DNA of 64,000 bases from Polyodon spathula (GCF_017654505.1 NC_054534.1:11537571-11601570), one strand, 5' to 3'. Positions 1 to 13,735 are shown, counted from the first letter of the stretch. Notes: generated from the sequence alone by a model not told the origin. Made by a program: numbers and translations.

Positions 1-89
1 ATCAGTAACTCGGTGCTGGAGTTAATATTTTTCTAAAGTTATTTTCTGGTTTTCATACGTTGCTGTAAGTCCTGTTGCTTGCAGTAAAC

Positions 90-1480
<1,391 letters not shown>

Positions 1481-2328
1481 GTATAATTTTACAATAAAGT
1501 TAATGTTAATCAATCACATTAAACTAACTATTGATAATCCAGACAAATGTAAATATAGCATATTGAAAACGTGTGCTGTGCTGGAAGGTTTGGAGAAGGC
1601 GTTGCTTAAAAGCTGCGTATGACATCAGAAAGACAGCAGCCAAGAGCAGCCGGCGCAGCAAGCTCTGGGTAACAGAATGCAGCAATTGAAACGTGTATTC
1701 CGTGTCATTGACAGTTTCCTTCAAAAACATTATCAAAATACAGTATCAGTTCACAAAAAGATTTTCCTCAGATATTTAGCTAAGGCTGCAAGTACCATCA
1801 CTTGATCGCGTCTATGCAGTTGAAAAATGAGTTAACCGGTGTATGAAGGAATTACGATAACTGTGGTGTAGAATAAAAGGAACGATATTAATACCGTAAT
1901 GTACCTAAACCGCGGTAAACCAGTAAATCAACCCATCCCTAACTGAGAGTCTTCTGTAAAGATGTAATGGTGTATAATGTAGAAGGGTTCTATTGAGAGT
2001 CTTCTGTAAAGATGTAATGGTGTATAATGTAGAATGGTTCTATTGAGAGTCTTTCTGTAATGATGTAATAGTGTGTAATGTAGGAGGTCTTTTTAATCTC
2101 AATCTGCACTGTTAGAGCATGCAGGCTAACAGCACAATTCAGGAATCTTTCTCTCACCCGGGTGTCATTAATATATTTACCTGGACTCCAGAACGTATTA
2201 TTAATATTATTTATTTATTAGCAGACACTCTTATCCAGGGTTAATCTATTCATAATTTAAACATGATCAATCTTTCAAACCCTTAGCACTGCATTAGAGA
2301 AGTCTGGTGTTGAATCTTCAGTTGTTCG
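1481..2328. other. Upstream intergenic DNA with a 50-bp triplicate
   Basis: No gene is recognised. Three 50-bp tandem copies start at 1945, 1995 and 2045 (gagagtcttctgtaaagatg). At about 2200-2250 the phrase 'ttattagcagacactcttatccaggg' resembles a short retroposon tail common in fishes; this is a weak call. Confidence 0.5.
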
Positions 2329-3262
2329 CAGTTCACTTTCCCTCACTCACTGGGTGCCTGCCTCCCTCAATGGGACTCAGCTGTGCACAGTTCACTTTCC
2401 CTCACTCACTGGGTGCCTGCCTCTCTCAATGGGACTCAGTTGTACACAGTTCACTTTCCCTCACTCACTGGGTGCCTGCCTCTCTCAATGGGGCTCAGTT
2501 GTACACAGTTCACTTTCCCTCACTCACTGGGTGCCTGCCTCCCTCAATGGGACTCAGCTGTAAACCAGTTCACTTTCCCTCACTCACTGGGTGCCTGCCT
2601 CCCTCAATGGGACTCAGCTGTGCACAGTTCACTTTCCCTCACTCACTGGGTGCCTGCCTCTCTCAATGGGACTCTTTCTGTACACAGTTCACTTTCCCTC
2701 ACTCACTGGGTGCCTGCCTCAATCTCAATGGGACTCAGCTGCACACAGTTCACTTTCCCTCACTCACTGGGTGCCTGCCTCTCTCAATGGGACTCAGCTG
2801 TGCACAGTTCACTTTCCCTCACTCACTGGGTGCCTGCCTCCCTCAATGGGACTCAGCTGTACACAGTTCACTTTCCCTCACTCACTGGGTGCCTGCCTCC
2901 CTCAATGGGACTCAGCTGTGCACAGTTCACTTTCCCTCACTCACTGGGTGCCTGCCTCCCTCAATGGGACTCAGCTGTGCACAGTTCACTTTCCCTCACT
3001 CACTGGGTGCCTGCCTCTCTCAATGGGACTCAGTTGTACACAGTTCACTTTCCCTCACTCACTGGGTGCCTGCCTCCCTCAATGGGACTCAGCTGTGCAC
3101 AGTTCACTTTCCCTCACTCACTGGGTGCCTGCCTCCCTCAATGGGACTCAGCTGTGCACAGTTCACTTTCCCTCACTCACTGGGTGCCTGCCTCTCTCAA
3201 TGGGACTCAGCTGTACGCAGTTCACTTTCCCTCACTCACTGGGTGACTGCTTCCCTCGTTGG
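2329..3262. repeat. 59-bp minisatellite, about 16 copies
   Basis: The unit begins 'agttcactttccctcactc' and contains 'tgggtgcctgcctc'. Copies start at 2331, 2389, 2448 and onwards at about 59-bp steps, with small indels in a few units. 59 is not a multiple of three, so a stop-free unit stays open in all + frames. This creates long spurious reading frames up to 382 codons. The last copy is degenerate. Confidence 0.95.
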
Positions 3263-4795
3263 GATTCAGCACAAGGGAAAAGGCAGGCCCAACCTGATAT
3301 TAGGAAGAGGATACAGGGTTTGTTTTATAACTCCAACTGCAAGAAGCAATATAGTGGATGGTTTCCCTTACCTGATTATGGTTGATCTCATTTTCATAAC
3401 TATAGATATGATTGGATATTTATTTTCCATACTAGGCGTGGATGAACAATGTTGACTGCAGAGCAGCAGATGGGTTTGTTAAAGCCCCACTAACAAAAAG
3501 TGTGAGGAGGTCATGAGGTTCAGTTCTTCCGATTTCATTTTTCATCGTCTTTTTATTGACTGCCGGGAACCAGCATTTTGCAAGCATGGAAGCAAGATAA
3601 TGAGTCAGTGTAAAGATCTCTACAGATAACTGCTGTAAGTCCAAATGCTGTTAGTCTGCACATTCCAGATGTATTTCAAGCACGACCAAGCAGGTCTACG
3701 GTCATCTGTAAAATAATGTTATCAGCAACGGTTTGATTTGCAGGGATCTTCTTTCAAGTCATTTGCAAAATACATCCCGCCTGCACTTGAATGGGAGATG
3801 TGCTCAGTTTAGCTGAAACACAACAGCTGTGGTTATGCCCGAGCCCATTGCAATCCTGCTTGCCCACTATTGTCAGAATCACTGTTGTAATGCATTTTAA
3901 AGAGTGCAGTATTTCTGTAGACTATTCCAAGTTTCCAGTTCAGTGTTTACAGCCAGCATAGTTTTTCAGTAAAGTTTCTTGTCTATGGTGAGTGTGCACA
4001 CAGCAGGAATCCTGACAGCTCATTGCTGCCAATTTTCAAAGGTGTAAATGGGGTTGTCCCGCCTGTGCAATTAGCTTGAATCCAGCATGGGAACAGCTCT
4101 GTGGCTGAGTCTCATCCCCGATATGGTTTTGGGAGATTGTCGTATTGTTGGTTGGGATGCTTAGTGGAGCCTAACTGTTTATGTGTGCCTGTGTGTGATA
4201 GGAAGCACATATATTTTCAAGTGTGTTGTTTTCTCCATTTCTGTTGGTTTCATTTCTATAAGTTGAAATGACCATGCCCATATTTTATTTGACATTTTGT
4301 GCATGGAAATGTGTTATAAGCAAGATGGTCATAAACACTTCTATTGATGCTGTTTTGGCAAAACTATTAAAGTTTCTGGAAAATTATAATTTAAGATTAT
4401 TTATTTCTCTGTACAGTGCTTTGGAATTTTTTGTACTTTATCTTCATGTTTATGTCTTAAGTTATATGGTACAAATATGATTTTACTTCCCAACTTTTAT
4501 TCTTTTATTTACTAAATTAAGCAATACACAGCCATTTTTGATACCATATTGAGTGGCAAAGCGTGGATTTTTTTTTGTTTGTTTTTTTTTTTTTTTTTTT
4601 GTATTTTTATTGAGATGTGCTGCAACCTTGAAATATTTTGTTTTATTGTAACAGCAATGTAATGGGCCTTGTACTTATCCAATGTCTGGAACTATTTTGT
4701 CAACAAACACATTTTGGTCAGTGAATGCATCTTGTAAAGCAATTGCTGTTTTAAATGGTGTTGTTATTACCACTGTCATCAGATACTGATGATAC
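3263..4795. other. Intergenic DNA, AT-rich, nothing firmly recognised
   Basis: No protein or repeat is recognised. The AT-rich part at about 4200-4760, with short poly-T runs, could be a 3' UTR of an upstream gene. In human, ITGA1 lies just upstream of ITGA2 in the same orientation, but I see no exon or clear poly(A) site to support that here. Confidence 0.3.
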
Positions 4796-4798
4796 AGA

Positions 4799-4946
4799 GT
4801 CTTTCATACATTGTGGTAATGAGTTTCAGACAGTAGTCTTGTATACATCGTGGTAATGCGTTTCAGACAGTAGTCTTGTATACACTGGGGTAATGTGTTT
4901 CAAACAGTAGTCTTGTATACATTGAGGTAATGTGTTTCATACAGTA
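4799..4946. repeat. 37-bp tandem repeat, four copies
   Basis: Units begin near 4799, 4836, 4873 and 4910, exactly 37 bp apart (gtcttgtatacatcgtgg and variants, ending cagacagta). Confidence 0.9.
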
Positions 4947-5079
4947 GTTTTAAAGCTGGTGGGTGGGACAGGTCAGGGCCAAAGGTAACAGATTTCTGAC
5001 ATGATTCAGTGTTAGGGCTAAGAAATGATATTGCTTTATAGAGGTCCAGAAATGTAATTAATGAAGCAATACAGCAAAC

Positions 5080-5690
5080 AGGGTGTGTTGTGAGGCACGA
5101 GGGCGTGCATTGTGGGATATCTCTGTACCTCGGGTGTGTTGTGAGGCACGAGGGCGTGCATTGTGGGATATCTCTGTACCTCAGGTGTGTTGTGAGGCAC
5201 GGGGGCGTGCATTGTGGGATATCTCTGTACCTCGGGTGTGTTGTGAGGCACGAGGGCGTGCATTGTGGGATATCTCTGTACCTCGGGTGTGTTGTGAGGC
5301 ACGGGGGCGTGCATTGTGGGATATCTCTGTACCTCGGGTGTGTTGTGAGGCACGGGGGCGTGCATTGTGGGATATCTCTGTACCTCGGGTGTGTTGTGAG
5401 GCACGAGGGCGTGCATTGTGGGATATCTCTGTACCTCGGGTGTGTTGTGAGGCACGGGGGCGTGCATTGTGGGATATCTCTGTACCTCGGGTGTGTTGTG
5501 AGGCACGGGGGCGTGCATTGTGGGATATCTCTGTACCTCGGGTGTGTTGTGAGGCACGAGGGCGTGCATTGTGGGATATCTCTGTACCTCGGGTGTGTTG
5601 TGAGGCACGAGGGCGTGCATTGTGGGATATCTCTGTACCTCGGGTGTGTTGTGAGGCACGAGGGCACGATTTGTGGGATATCTCTACTCA
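5080..5690. repeat. 51-bp minisatellite, 12 copies
   Basis: Perfect 51-bp period (gtgaggcac at 5090, 5141 ... 5651). Units differ almost only at one site, cacgAggg or cacgGggg. In order the 12 copies read A A G A G G A G G A A A. 51 is a multiple of three, so several frames on both strands stay open; these are artefacts. Confidence 0.97.
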
Positions 5691-5711
5691 AGCAGAGACA
5701 TCCAACCACGT

Positions 5712-5866
5712 ATGTGCAGTGTTGTCTGCTGAACAATATGCATCACTCCCCCTGTCACAGTGTGTGCAGTGCTGCTCAATGAATAATATGAGTCACTTCC
5801 CCTGTCACAGTATGTGCAGTGCTGTCCACTGAACAATATGAGTCACTCCCCCTGTCACAGTCTTGG
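5712..5866. repeat. 50-bp tandem repeat, three copies, grown from the retroelement edge
   Basis: The phrase 'actccccctgtcacag' (with one variant) recurs at exact 50-bp steps near 5744, 5794 and 5844. The rightmost copy runs into the protease frame of the retroelement next door, so the array appears to have expanded from retroelement sequence. Confidence 0.85.
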
Positions 5867-6243
5867 CTCAGAATAACTGGGTGTGGCATCCTTTCTGCCA
5901 CCCCTACTACCAGGTGACGTTTTATCGGTCCTACCATAGTGCATAGTGTGGGGTATGACGCCATGTGTCCATGGATACAGGAGATGACCACCTGACCTTG
6001 TGGCCACCACGCCACACTGCCCAAGAGAGCTGGTCTAATTAAGGCTTGATAACACCCTGTGTCAACTAATGCCTGGGTTTTTACATTTCTTAAAACCACA
6101 TCAATCATACAAGGCCCCTCCTGACCATTTTCCATGTGCCCAATTACATGCAGCCACGTCACATTCGATGGCAGCGTGGCATGACCTGGCCAGATGTCCC
6201 TGCTGGTTGCACCTAAAACAAGTTGGGGGAACAAAGGGGGCAA
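5776..6243 (-). CDS. Retroelement aspartic protease fragment
   Basis: The ORF has ALVDTGC at about 6050-6070 (DTG codons at 6055-6063), the catalytic motif of retropepsin-type proteases, then a HLVVGVAERMPHPVIL strand typical of the protease end. It overlaps the end of gag in a different frame (a +1 shift from gag), so expression would need frameshifting, or one of the frames carries an indel. It is truncated before any polymerase. Confidence 0.75.
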   Translation of the reverse strand: MPPLFPQLVLGATSRDIWPGHATLPSNVTWLHVIGHMENGQEGPCMIDVVLRNVKTQALVDTGCYQALIRPALLGSVAWWPQGQVVISCIHGHMASYPTLCTMVGPIKRHLVVGVAERMPHPVILSQDCDRGSDSYCSVDSTAHTVTGEVTHIIH

Positions 6244-6907
6244 TGGTTAGATATCCATTGCCATACCAGAAACAGGGCAGGGGCAGCACCTCTACCCCAG
6301 CTGGGGGCCAACCTTGGTATCCATGAAGGGGAGGCAAGGGGGTCCATTGGGGTCGGCGGTCTCGGAGGTCTGGGTCCCAGGGCTGATGGTGGTGGTGGCG
6401 AAGGAGAGAGACAGAGACTAGGGAGTCTTCAAAATCCTCACCCAGTTTCACTGCGTCATCTAGGGTGTCAGGGTTGTGGCGCTGTATCCATGCTTGGGTA
6501 TCGGCGCCAACCACATGGCAGAATTGCTCCACAACCACTGCTTCCCCCATTTGCAGGTTGGTTTTCTCAAGCCAGTGTACTATTTGGTCACACAACCACT
6601 CCGCAACCACTCTGAGGCGTGTCTCCATGGATCTTCGGTACTCTCTGAACTGTACCCATTGAGTTTCTGCCATAATGTTGAGGCGGTGGAGAATGGCCAG
6701 CTTGACCAGGTCGTAACTGGCAGCGTTGAGGTCGCTCATAGACTGGTAGGCTGCCTGAGCCTCCCCGAGCAGGCAGGTTCCCAGTTGACTCACCCAGAAC
6801 TCTCTCGGCCATGATGTAGTGGTGGCCAGCCAGTCAAACGCGACCAGGTACGCCTCTGGGTCATCCTCCGCCGACATCTTCATCGCCCGAGCCTTGAGTG
6901 CCGACAT
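6101..6907 (-). CDS. Retroelement Gag with SCAN-like capsid segment and CCHC zinc knuckle
   Basis: 268 codons from ATG at 6907. The middle (about residues 20-165) resembles Gag capsid. The stretch EQFCHVVGADTQAWIQR, then the following PDTLDDAVKLGEDFED, has the look of the vertebrate SCAN domain (EQFL...W...P...EEAV.L.EDLE pattern). A CCHC zinc knuckle CFRCNQQGHLARSC lies at 6179-6220, followed by the protease in another frame. Family knowledge: the SCAN domain is derived from the capsid of Gmr1-like Ty3/gypsy elements, which fits this Gag. Role when active: particle assembly and RNA packaging. It could be read as a host SCAN gene, but the adjoining protease argues for a retroelement. Confidence 0.8.
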   Translation of the reverse strand: MSALKARAMKMSAEDDPEAYLVAFDWLATTTSWPREFWVSQLGTCLLGEAQAAYQSMSDLNAASYDLVKLAILHRLNIMAETQWVQFREYRRSMETRLRVVAEWLCDQIVHWLEKTNLQMGEAVVVEQFCHVVGADTQAWIQRHNPDTLDDAVKLGEDFEDSLVSVSLLRHHHHQPWDPDLRDRRPQWTPLPPLHGYQGWPPAGVEVLPLPCFWYGNGYLTIAPFVPPTCFRCNQQGHLARSCHAAIECDVAACNWAHGKWSGGALYD

Positions 6908-7140
6908 CGCTGAATGAAGCAGACAGAGATAATTGGAATCCGGTTTGAAAAAGGGTTATATTTATAATTTGCACATCTGCCGCCAAACAATAATCCACCG
7001 GCAATACACAACAATGTGTACTGCACGAGATAAATAACAACAGGACTGCAGTCCCAAATAATAAACAACAATATCGGCCCCACAATAATAAATACACAGT
7101 CACCCATTCGGGGTGCGTGCAGTAGTGCTCGTGGTGGGTA

Positions 7141-10100
7141 ATACAAGTTGATAGTGGTGAAGTGTTGTTCCGGCTTTGTGCTGGCCCACGACGACAGCTC
7201 CAGAAACATGTTAGCCATCTGGCAATTTACAAACAAGACAAATTATGAACAGACAAAAGAAACAAAAAGCTCACAGTACTGTTACATTATAAGAAAAATG
7301 TGGATACATGTGTGGAGTTTACCAGGGGAAAGAAAACCAACCCCACCCCTTCAGCAGACCTTTTTTTATAAGTTTCAACTTGTCTGCTAATCTTATCTTC
7401 TGCCCACAGAGTAATCAATATTATACTCTACACTAGTCCTAAAACACACAATGATTGTTTTGCTGTTTCTCCTTACTGAATATGAAGTTAAAAGATTTAC
7501 TGTCATATTTATAACATACTGGCGTGTTAGTAAGTGCTCTGCAGCTGAACTAGAAGAACGTGATTGCTTTGATACAGCAGCCATTCATTTATAGGCACAG
7601 TTTTTAGTACAAAAAGCAGAAATGCATATACTGTAATGACCATGATTGTATGTATGTCTAGCAAGTAAATTATCATTATATGATCATCTAAAAATACATA
7701 CAGTAAGCATTTTTACATATCTACATGTTCTACCACACTGTTGTATTGATCTGTACAGTACTGTATATCACTGCGTGTGACAAGGCAGTGTTGCACTACT
7801 GCACTATATGCTTCTAGAATGACTTTATTGGCTTAGTGGTGCTAATGTTACAGGTGGGGGCTCAGTGTGAACTAGCTATCTTACAGTTCCCAAGAGAGTG
7901 TCTCTGCCACTTTAAAAAATGATCACACCTAACACAGCATGACCTGTTACAATAATAACATACACTCATATAAATTATATATTGCCGTAAGCCCATGACA
8001 TATGTTATTATACGCTTACGGTACATAAATATTTATTTTAAAATAAACATAACATCATGTGAAACAGCAGATATTTGGACTCATAGCTAGGGTTTATTAA
8101 ACAAATAAGCATTCAAGGCTACTGAGTGAGCATCGCAGTCTGGGGTATTGCAGCCAAAACCTGTAATCCCTGCTGAAATAGAAGTGGCTGGACTCAAAAC
8201 AAAGGTTTCAATGACAGAAAGAATCTGTGTGCAGTTCTTTAGCGCTGGGTTGTTCATCTCATCTCTGTGCCTGGCCAGCCCAGGGACACCTGTAACATTT
8301 GAAATACTGTTTTCTATCAAGCGACCAGTTGTCTTCAGTCTGCAGTTGCTTAGATGTGAGCACCAGATAGACCCCCATGGATCCACATCTGCATGGTAAA
8401 CATGAGACTATTCACTTTGAATGATTCTGACTATGAGTGAAGCAATATTTACTACATCATTTGAAAGCTAAATGTTGAGAAATCCCTATTAAAAATAAAG
8501 AGAGCTGGCATGAATCTAACATTAACATAGGTGTGCTCGTTGAACACCTGCCAAAGTACATTACATCTGACAGCATTACAGTACATGCATACAGGGAAGA
8601 GGGAGACTTTGAAAGCATTAGTGTCTTATGCAGTGCACATTACCTGATAGATAACTGAGCAATGCCCGAAACACAGGCACACATATATACTGTAATCTTT
8701 GTCTTTGTTAGGACCACATCCTTATTAAACTGAAAACATGACCCCCTGACCAGGTCTTACACCACTTCATCACTTCATTACCTGTAAGGTTAAGGTAATA
8801 AGATGACATTCTACACAATTACCTTGTAATTACTTGAACATTGACATGGGGTCCTGCACTCAGAGATAAATACATTGTTTCATGTACAAGTGAAGAGTCC
8901 AGTTCTCTTCTAGGTTTATAATGGAAATATAAAGCACATTTTTGGTGCTCCCAATACCAGATCAAATCGTTAATCAAATAGCTAGTATCTTATCTGTCCT
9001 TTTGATTAACAATACATCCAGTGATCGGCAAGGAGAGGATGTATGTCTTATCTCAATCCATTACTCCCCCGCTGTGTGTCAAAGTTCACCTCCTCACCCC
9101 AGCCTCCACCTGCTTGCTTCATCTAATGGGGGAGGGCAGCAGGGCCATCGCCAGAGCTGACATTATACCAATGTCAAACTGAGGTTTCAACCTATAGCTG
9201 GCAGAATTTATATGACTGTTTGGTATGTACTATTCAACCTCCAAATCTAGGTTACACGGCAAACCAACAGAGACAATGTTGTACTTTACCAGAAGTTTAC
9301 ACGACCTCTGTGTCCTCAAAGCTACTTACAGTCATGAACAGCAGCTATCCTGCCCCCCTGCCATGGTTTCCCTACGGTCAGTCTCGCCAGTTATCTGCAA
9401 GCTAATTTATGGGCAGGGGTACCTGGAAAGGCAAGGCCAAATAATGTAGTGTAAATAGTGTTGGCTAGTCTATGTTTTAATACATAATCCATCGCACGAG
9501 TTTCCTGACTGTAGTGTGTTACAATGTATTCCACCAAAGGAGCACTTTACAGTTGTGTGTCTACCCATTGGACTGTCTAGACAAGTCAATGACTCACAAG
9601 TGCTAAAGACCTGACCAGTGTAATATAAAGGTCAGTTTTTTTTATTATTTCATGCCTTCTCCATTATATCTGCTCACTTCTGCGGGGTGATTACTGAAGT
9701 GGATTAGCTGGGATTCACCTTCTGTAAAGTATGAGTGACAGGCTTGATTGACTGATTTGGACCCTTGGAACACATGGCTTCAAAATTACCCTACAAGGTG
9801 TTTGTCAGGCTGAAGTAATCCATTAGGATATCTGAATTAAAACAAAGCAAAGAGCTCCTCGCTTGTTATCTTGCCCAGTCTTGTTTTAAAGATACCTGTG
9901 TGTCATCTTATCTGACCACTCACATTAAACACCCTCAAAGAGTCATACCTGTGCAGATAGAAACATTCTCAGAACTCAGTCTGCAATCCTTGAGCAGTCT
10001 GGTTCTAGCAAGAAGAAGCTATGGCAGGGTTTATTTTGAATAGCAATCTTTGTTACAGCAAGTCTGTTGAAACATGTCAAACTTCTAACCAATCTTAAAT

Positions 10101-10494
10101 CTCGTGGCATCCAGGAATGCACACAGAAAAAACAAAATAAATCTAAACTCAAAAACATCCTCAGTTTGGAAGCAAATTCAGACATGGTAGCTGTTTGTAC
10201 CTATTATATTAACATTGAAGTCAACTGTTACATTGTTTTGGTGTCTCAAGGCTATGTTTTTCTTTCTACTATATTCAGACTGTGCTATTGCTAACTTTGA
10301 AATAACTCGGCTCCAGCTATAATTAGTTGTGGATAAGAAGCCTATAACCTCAAGGTTTAATTTGAAAATAACAATTATGATGTCAGGGTGAATATTCAGC
10401 TACTAGAATGGGAGTAGCATGGAATAGCAAAACAATACTTTTGCGCATGTTTTTGTTCCTCTAGTTAAAAATATGCTTATTATAAAGAGACAGG
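7141..10494. other. Intergenic DNA, no gene recognised
   Basis: AT-rich, with no recognisable domain. Two overlapping opposite frames at about 8087-8399 have no family that I know. A partial 'taccttgtaattactt' phrase near 8815 resembles a dispersed MITE seen again at 39.3 kb. Otherwise unremarkable. Confidence 0.4.
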
Positions 10495-10800
10495 GACGTT
10501 AGTCTCCATTGGCTCACCTAGTAAAGGAAGAGTGAGTCATGTAATCAGGAGCTTGCACTTTCAAATCCTGGTCATGTTGAGTTGCTGATCTTGGCCCACA
10601 GGGAGCGCTACATTGACCATTGTGCTTCCATAGTCTATAGATTGATAAACGGCTGAGGCTGGTGCACCATACCACAGCAACTCCAAGCTGCTGAAGCCTA
10701 CATGCTGGTTGGTAGGCAGATACAAGGGACAGATATACTTTATACCTTCCAACAAGTATTGGGATAGAAACATGCTGTAGGGATGTGTCAGATACACAGA
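10495..10800 (+). repeat. Old tRNA-derived SINE candidate
   Basis: 'ggctcacctagtaa' near 10510 is A-box-like. About 50 bp later 'tttcaaatcctgg' (10559-10571) is a degenerate pol III B box. The block 'agggagcgctacattgacc' follows. Ends are unclear and the copy is diverged. Confidence 0.4.
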
Positions 10801-11882
10801 TGCTTTATCTTTTGTTACGTGTTTTCAAGTAATTGTCAGTTAGCCACTCTCAAAGTAAGTAAAAAGATAGTCGCTTGTGAAATCCAGTTAAAACCATTTC
10901 AAACGTTCAGGTGAAAATGATTCATACCATTGTTGTTAATTTTTAAGAGATGTCTAAAAGCCCCATGCTTAAGCAAACAGGACTGAAAAGGAGAATGTCT
11001 GTGGATTTCCTCAACTGCACACTGAGCCACACCCTGTCAGTCAGTTCTGTTACAGTCATAAACTGCTTCTAAATTATTTGTTTTACAAAAGGAAAACCGG
11101 CTTTGCCAAACATTTGGAATAGACACCAGAATGGCCTATTTTCTACGCACACGCATTTTGACATAGTGCACGTTTATTGGCTTGGAATTCTGCGCAAACA
11201 ATAGACAATAAAGCCATAAGAAAGAGGGCACTGTCGCTATTAGAAATAATTAATCACAAGCTTTCCGGACCTCAAAGGTCTCTTCTTCAAACGAAAGTAG
11301 GGAAGAGTTTTGTTAATTATTGTTCAGTTAGTCCAATAAAAGACTATTTGTCTATCATCTCTGGACTGATGCAGCTAGTGTTTCATCTATCAATGATCAC
11401 TGTTTAGGAAGCATATGAAAAAATAACTAAATATTAGAATGCAAAGAATTTGACCATCTTGTCATCAACAATACAGTTCAAAATGTATGCTCCATTAAAG
11501 ACATTTTATATCTATTCTCAACAGTACTGCCACATTCACCAGTCATATGGATAAGATAAATACAACTGATCAAATTCATTATACAGTAATTTGATTACAA
11601 ACCCATTACTGTTACCTGTTTTTATTATTAATCCTTTTCCCCACCCATGTATAGTTCTGTTCTGTCACCAGATTTGAATTAGACTGTAGATTTAGCAGTA
11701 ACCTAAACCACAAATATAGAATAAAAAAAAAACGGCACCCATCCACTCAGACAAGTCAATTTTATTGATCTGAACTGAAATTTAAAATGTTGTGTAAACA
11801 AACATTACAAAAAACATGCCAGTAATCATTTATTTTAACACCTAATTCCTCATTACTAAATTGCTCAATAAAAAGGTTTTTG

Positions 11883-11913
<31 letters not shown>

Positions 11914-12340
11914 GGGGGGGGGGGGGGGGGGTCCTAGACTGAGCTGATGAGGCATCTATTTAAAATAACAGTTTCAGATGTCATTTTCATGCCTTATTTT
12001 AATCTCTCGACACACAGTTTTGCTACAGTGACATCACTGCTATTGTGCAATGTTGTTTCCCATCTGTCTTTCATTTTAGAAAGGGACCATCCTCCAGAAT
12101 GGCTGTCCTACATATACCATGAATGTATTGCTCTGGGACAGCGGTGGCGGAGCCTTTCCAACCCGGAAGGGGGGGGGGGGATGGGGTGAATCACCGTATC
12201 TCTTCTGCGGTGTCAGCCTGGGTGCCGCTATAGCAGATAAGCTTTTCTGAAAAAGGTTTAGGACAATTACGACTTCCACAATGAGGAAATGAAACACTTA
12301 CAGCAGAGACGAGTTCACACTGCTTGCCTGTAGTTACTTT
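10801..12340. other. Intergenic DNA with homopolymer tracts
   Basis: No gene is seen. A T-rich run followed by about 20 consecutive G at 11911-11932, and a second G run at 12169-12180, may be assembly-sensitive. The rest is unassigned. Confidence 0.4.
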
Positions 12341-12693
12341 ATAAAGTTTACAAACGAGAAGAGGCCATTCGGCCCATCTTGCTTGTTTGGTTAATAGCTT
12401 ATTGATCCCAGAATCTCATCAAGCAGCTTCTTGAAGGATTCCAGGGTGTCAGCTTCAACAACATTATTGGGGAGTTGGTTCCAGACCCTCACAATTCTCT
12501 GTGTAAAAATATGCCTCCTAGTTTCTGTTCTGAATGCCCCTTTGTCTAATATCCATTTGTGACCCCTGGTCCTTGTTTCTTTTTTCAGCTCGAAAAAGTC
12601 CCCTGGGTTAACATTGTCAATAGCTTTTAGAATATGGAATGCTTGAATCAGGTCGCCACGTCGTCTTCTTTGTTCAAGACTGAATAGATTAAA

Positions 12694-13735
12694 TTATTTT
12701 AGCCTATCTGCGTATGATATGCCTTTTAAACCTGGAATAATTCTGGTTGCTCCTCTTTGCACTCTTTCTGGAGCAGCAATATTCTTTTTGTAGTGAGGTG
12801 ACCAGAAATTAACACAATATTCTAGATGAGGTCTTACTAAGGCATTGTACAGTTTTAACATGACTTCCTTTGATCCAAATTCAACATTTTTCACAATATA
12901 TCCAAGCATCTTGTTGGCCTTTTTTATAGCTTCCCCACATTGTCTAGATGAAGACATTTCTGAGTCAACATAAACATGTAAGTCTTTTTCATAGATTTCT
13001 TCTTCAATTTCAGTATCTCACATATGATATTTATAATGTTCATTTTTATTTCCTGCGTGCAGTACCTTACACTTTTCTCTATTAAATGTCATTTGCCATG
13101 TGTCTGCCCAGTTCTCAATCTTGTCTAGATCATTTTGAATGACCTTTGCTGCTGCAACAGTGTTTGTCACTACTCCTATTTTTGTGCCATCTGCAAATTT
13201 AGCAAGTTTGTTTACTATACCAGAATCTAAATCATTAATGTAGATTAGGAATAGCAGAGGACCTAATACTGATCCGTGTGGTACCCTACTTGTTACCACA
13301 CTTCATTCTGAGGTTTCTCCTCTAATCAGTACTTTCTGTTTTCTACATGTTAACCACTCCCTAATCATTGTGCTTGCATTTCTTTCAATCCCTACTGCGT
13401 TCAGTTTGAGAATGAATCTTTTATACAAGACTTTATCAAATGCTTTCTGGTAATCTAAATAAACCATGTCATATGCTTTGCAATTATCTAGTGTCGATGT
13501 TGCATCCTCATCCCAGGATACTGTTACCATATAGGTAATTTTCCATCTTGGATCTTATTATAGTTTCCTTAAGTTTATATATAATAGAAGTCAGGCTTAT
13601 TGGTCTGTAGTTACCTGGTTCGGGTTTGTTTCCCTTTTTGTGGATCGGTATTAGGTTTGCAATTCTCCAGTCTGCCGGTACAACCTCTGTGTCAAGAGAC
13701 TGTTGCATGATCTTGGTTAGTGGTTTGTAAATAAC
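12694..13735 (-). pseudogene. LINE reverse transcriptase pseudogene
   Basis: The RT frame is broken into four pieces (12694-12957, 13018-13299, 13303-13530, 13508-13735) by stops and frame changes. The second catalytic Asp of the FADD box is Gly (FADGTK), and a conserved block is deleted near 13515. When intact, this enzyme copies the LINE RNA into DNA at a nicked target. Confidence 0.9.

Larger units (their letters stand above)
5776..7140 (-). mobile_element. LTR-retroelement remnant (Ty3/gypsy-like, gag plus protease)
   Basis: Minus-strand remnant. Gag (6101-6907) is followed by a protease frame (5776-6243) overlapping it in another frame. No reverse transcriptase or integrase follows; the element stops in the minisatellites at 5080-5870. 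Sequence 6910-7140 may be its leader or LTR edge, but I could not identify LTR ends. Nearby frames overlapping Gag are shadows. Confidence 0.8.

Noticed and set aside
2307..3455. Long + strand ORFs (up to 382 codons) with repeated FTFPHSLGACLSQWDS-like peptide
   Set aside because: They are translations of the 59-bp minisatellite in three frames; no start context, splice signals or domain.
4900..5832. Open frames on both strands with 17-residue repeats (RYRDIPQCTP..., VCCEARGRALWDISVP...)
   Set aside because: A 51-bp unit without stops stays open in several frames on both strands at once, so it is a repeat artefact.
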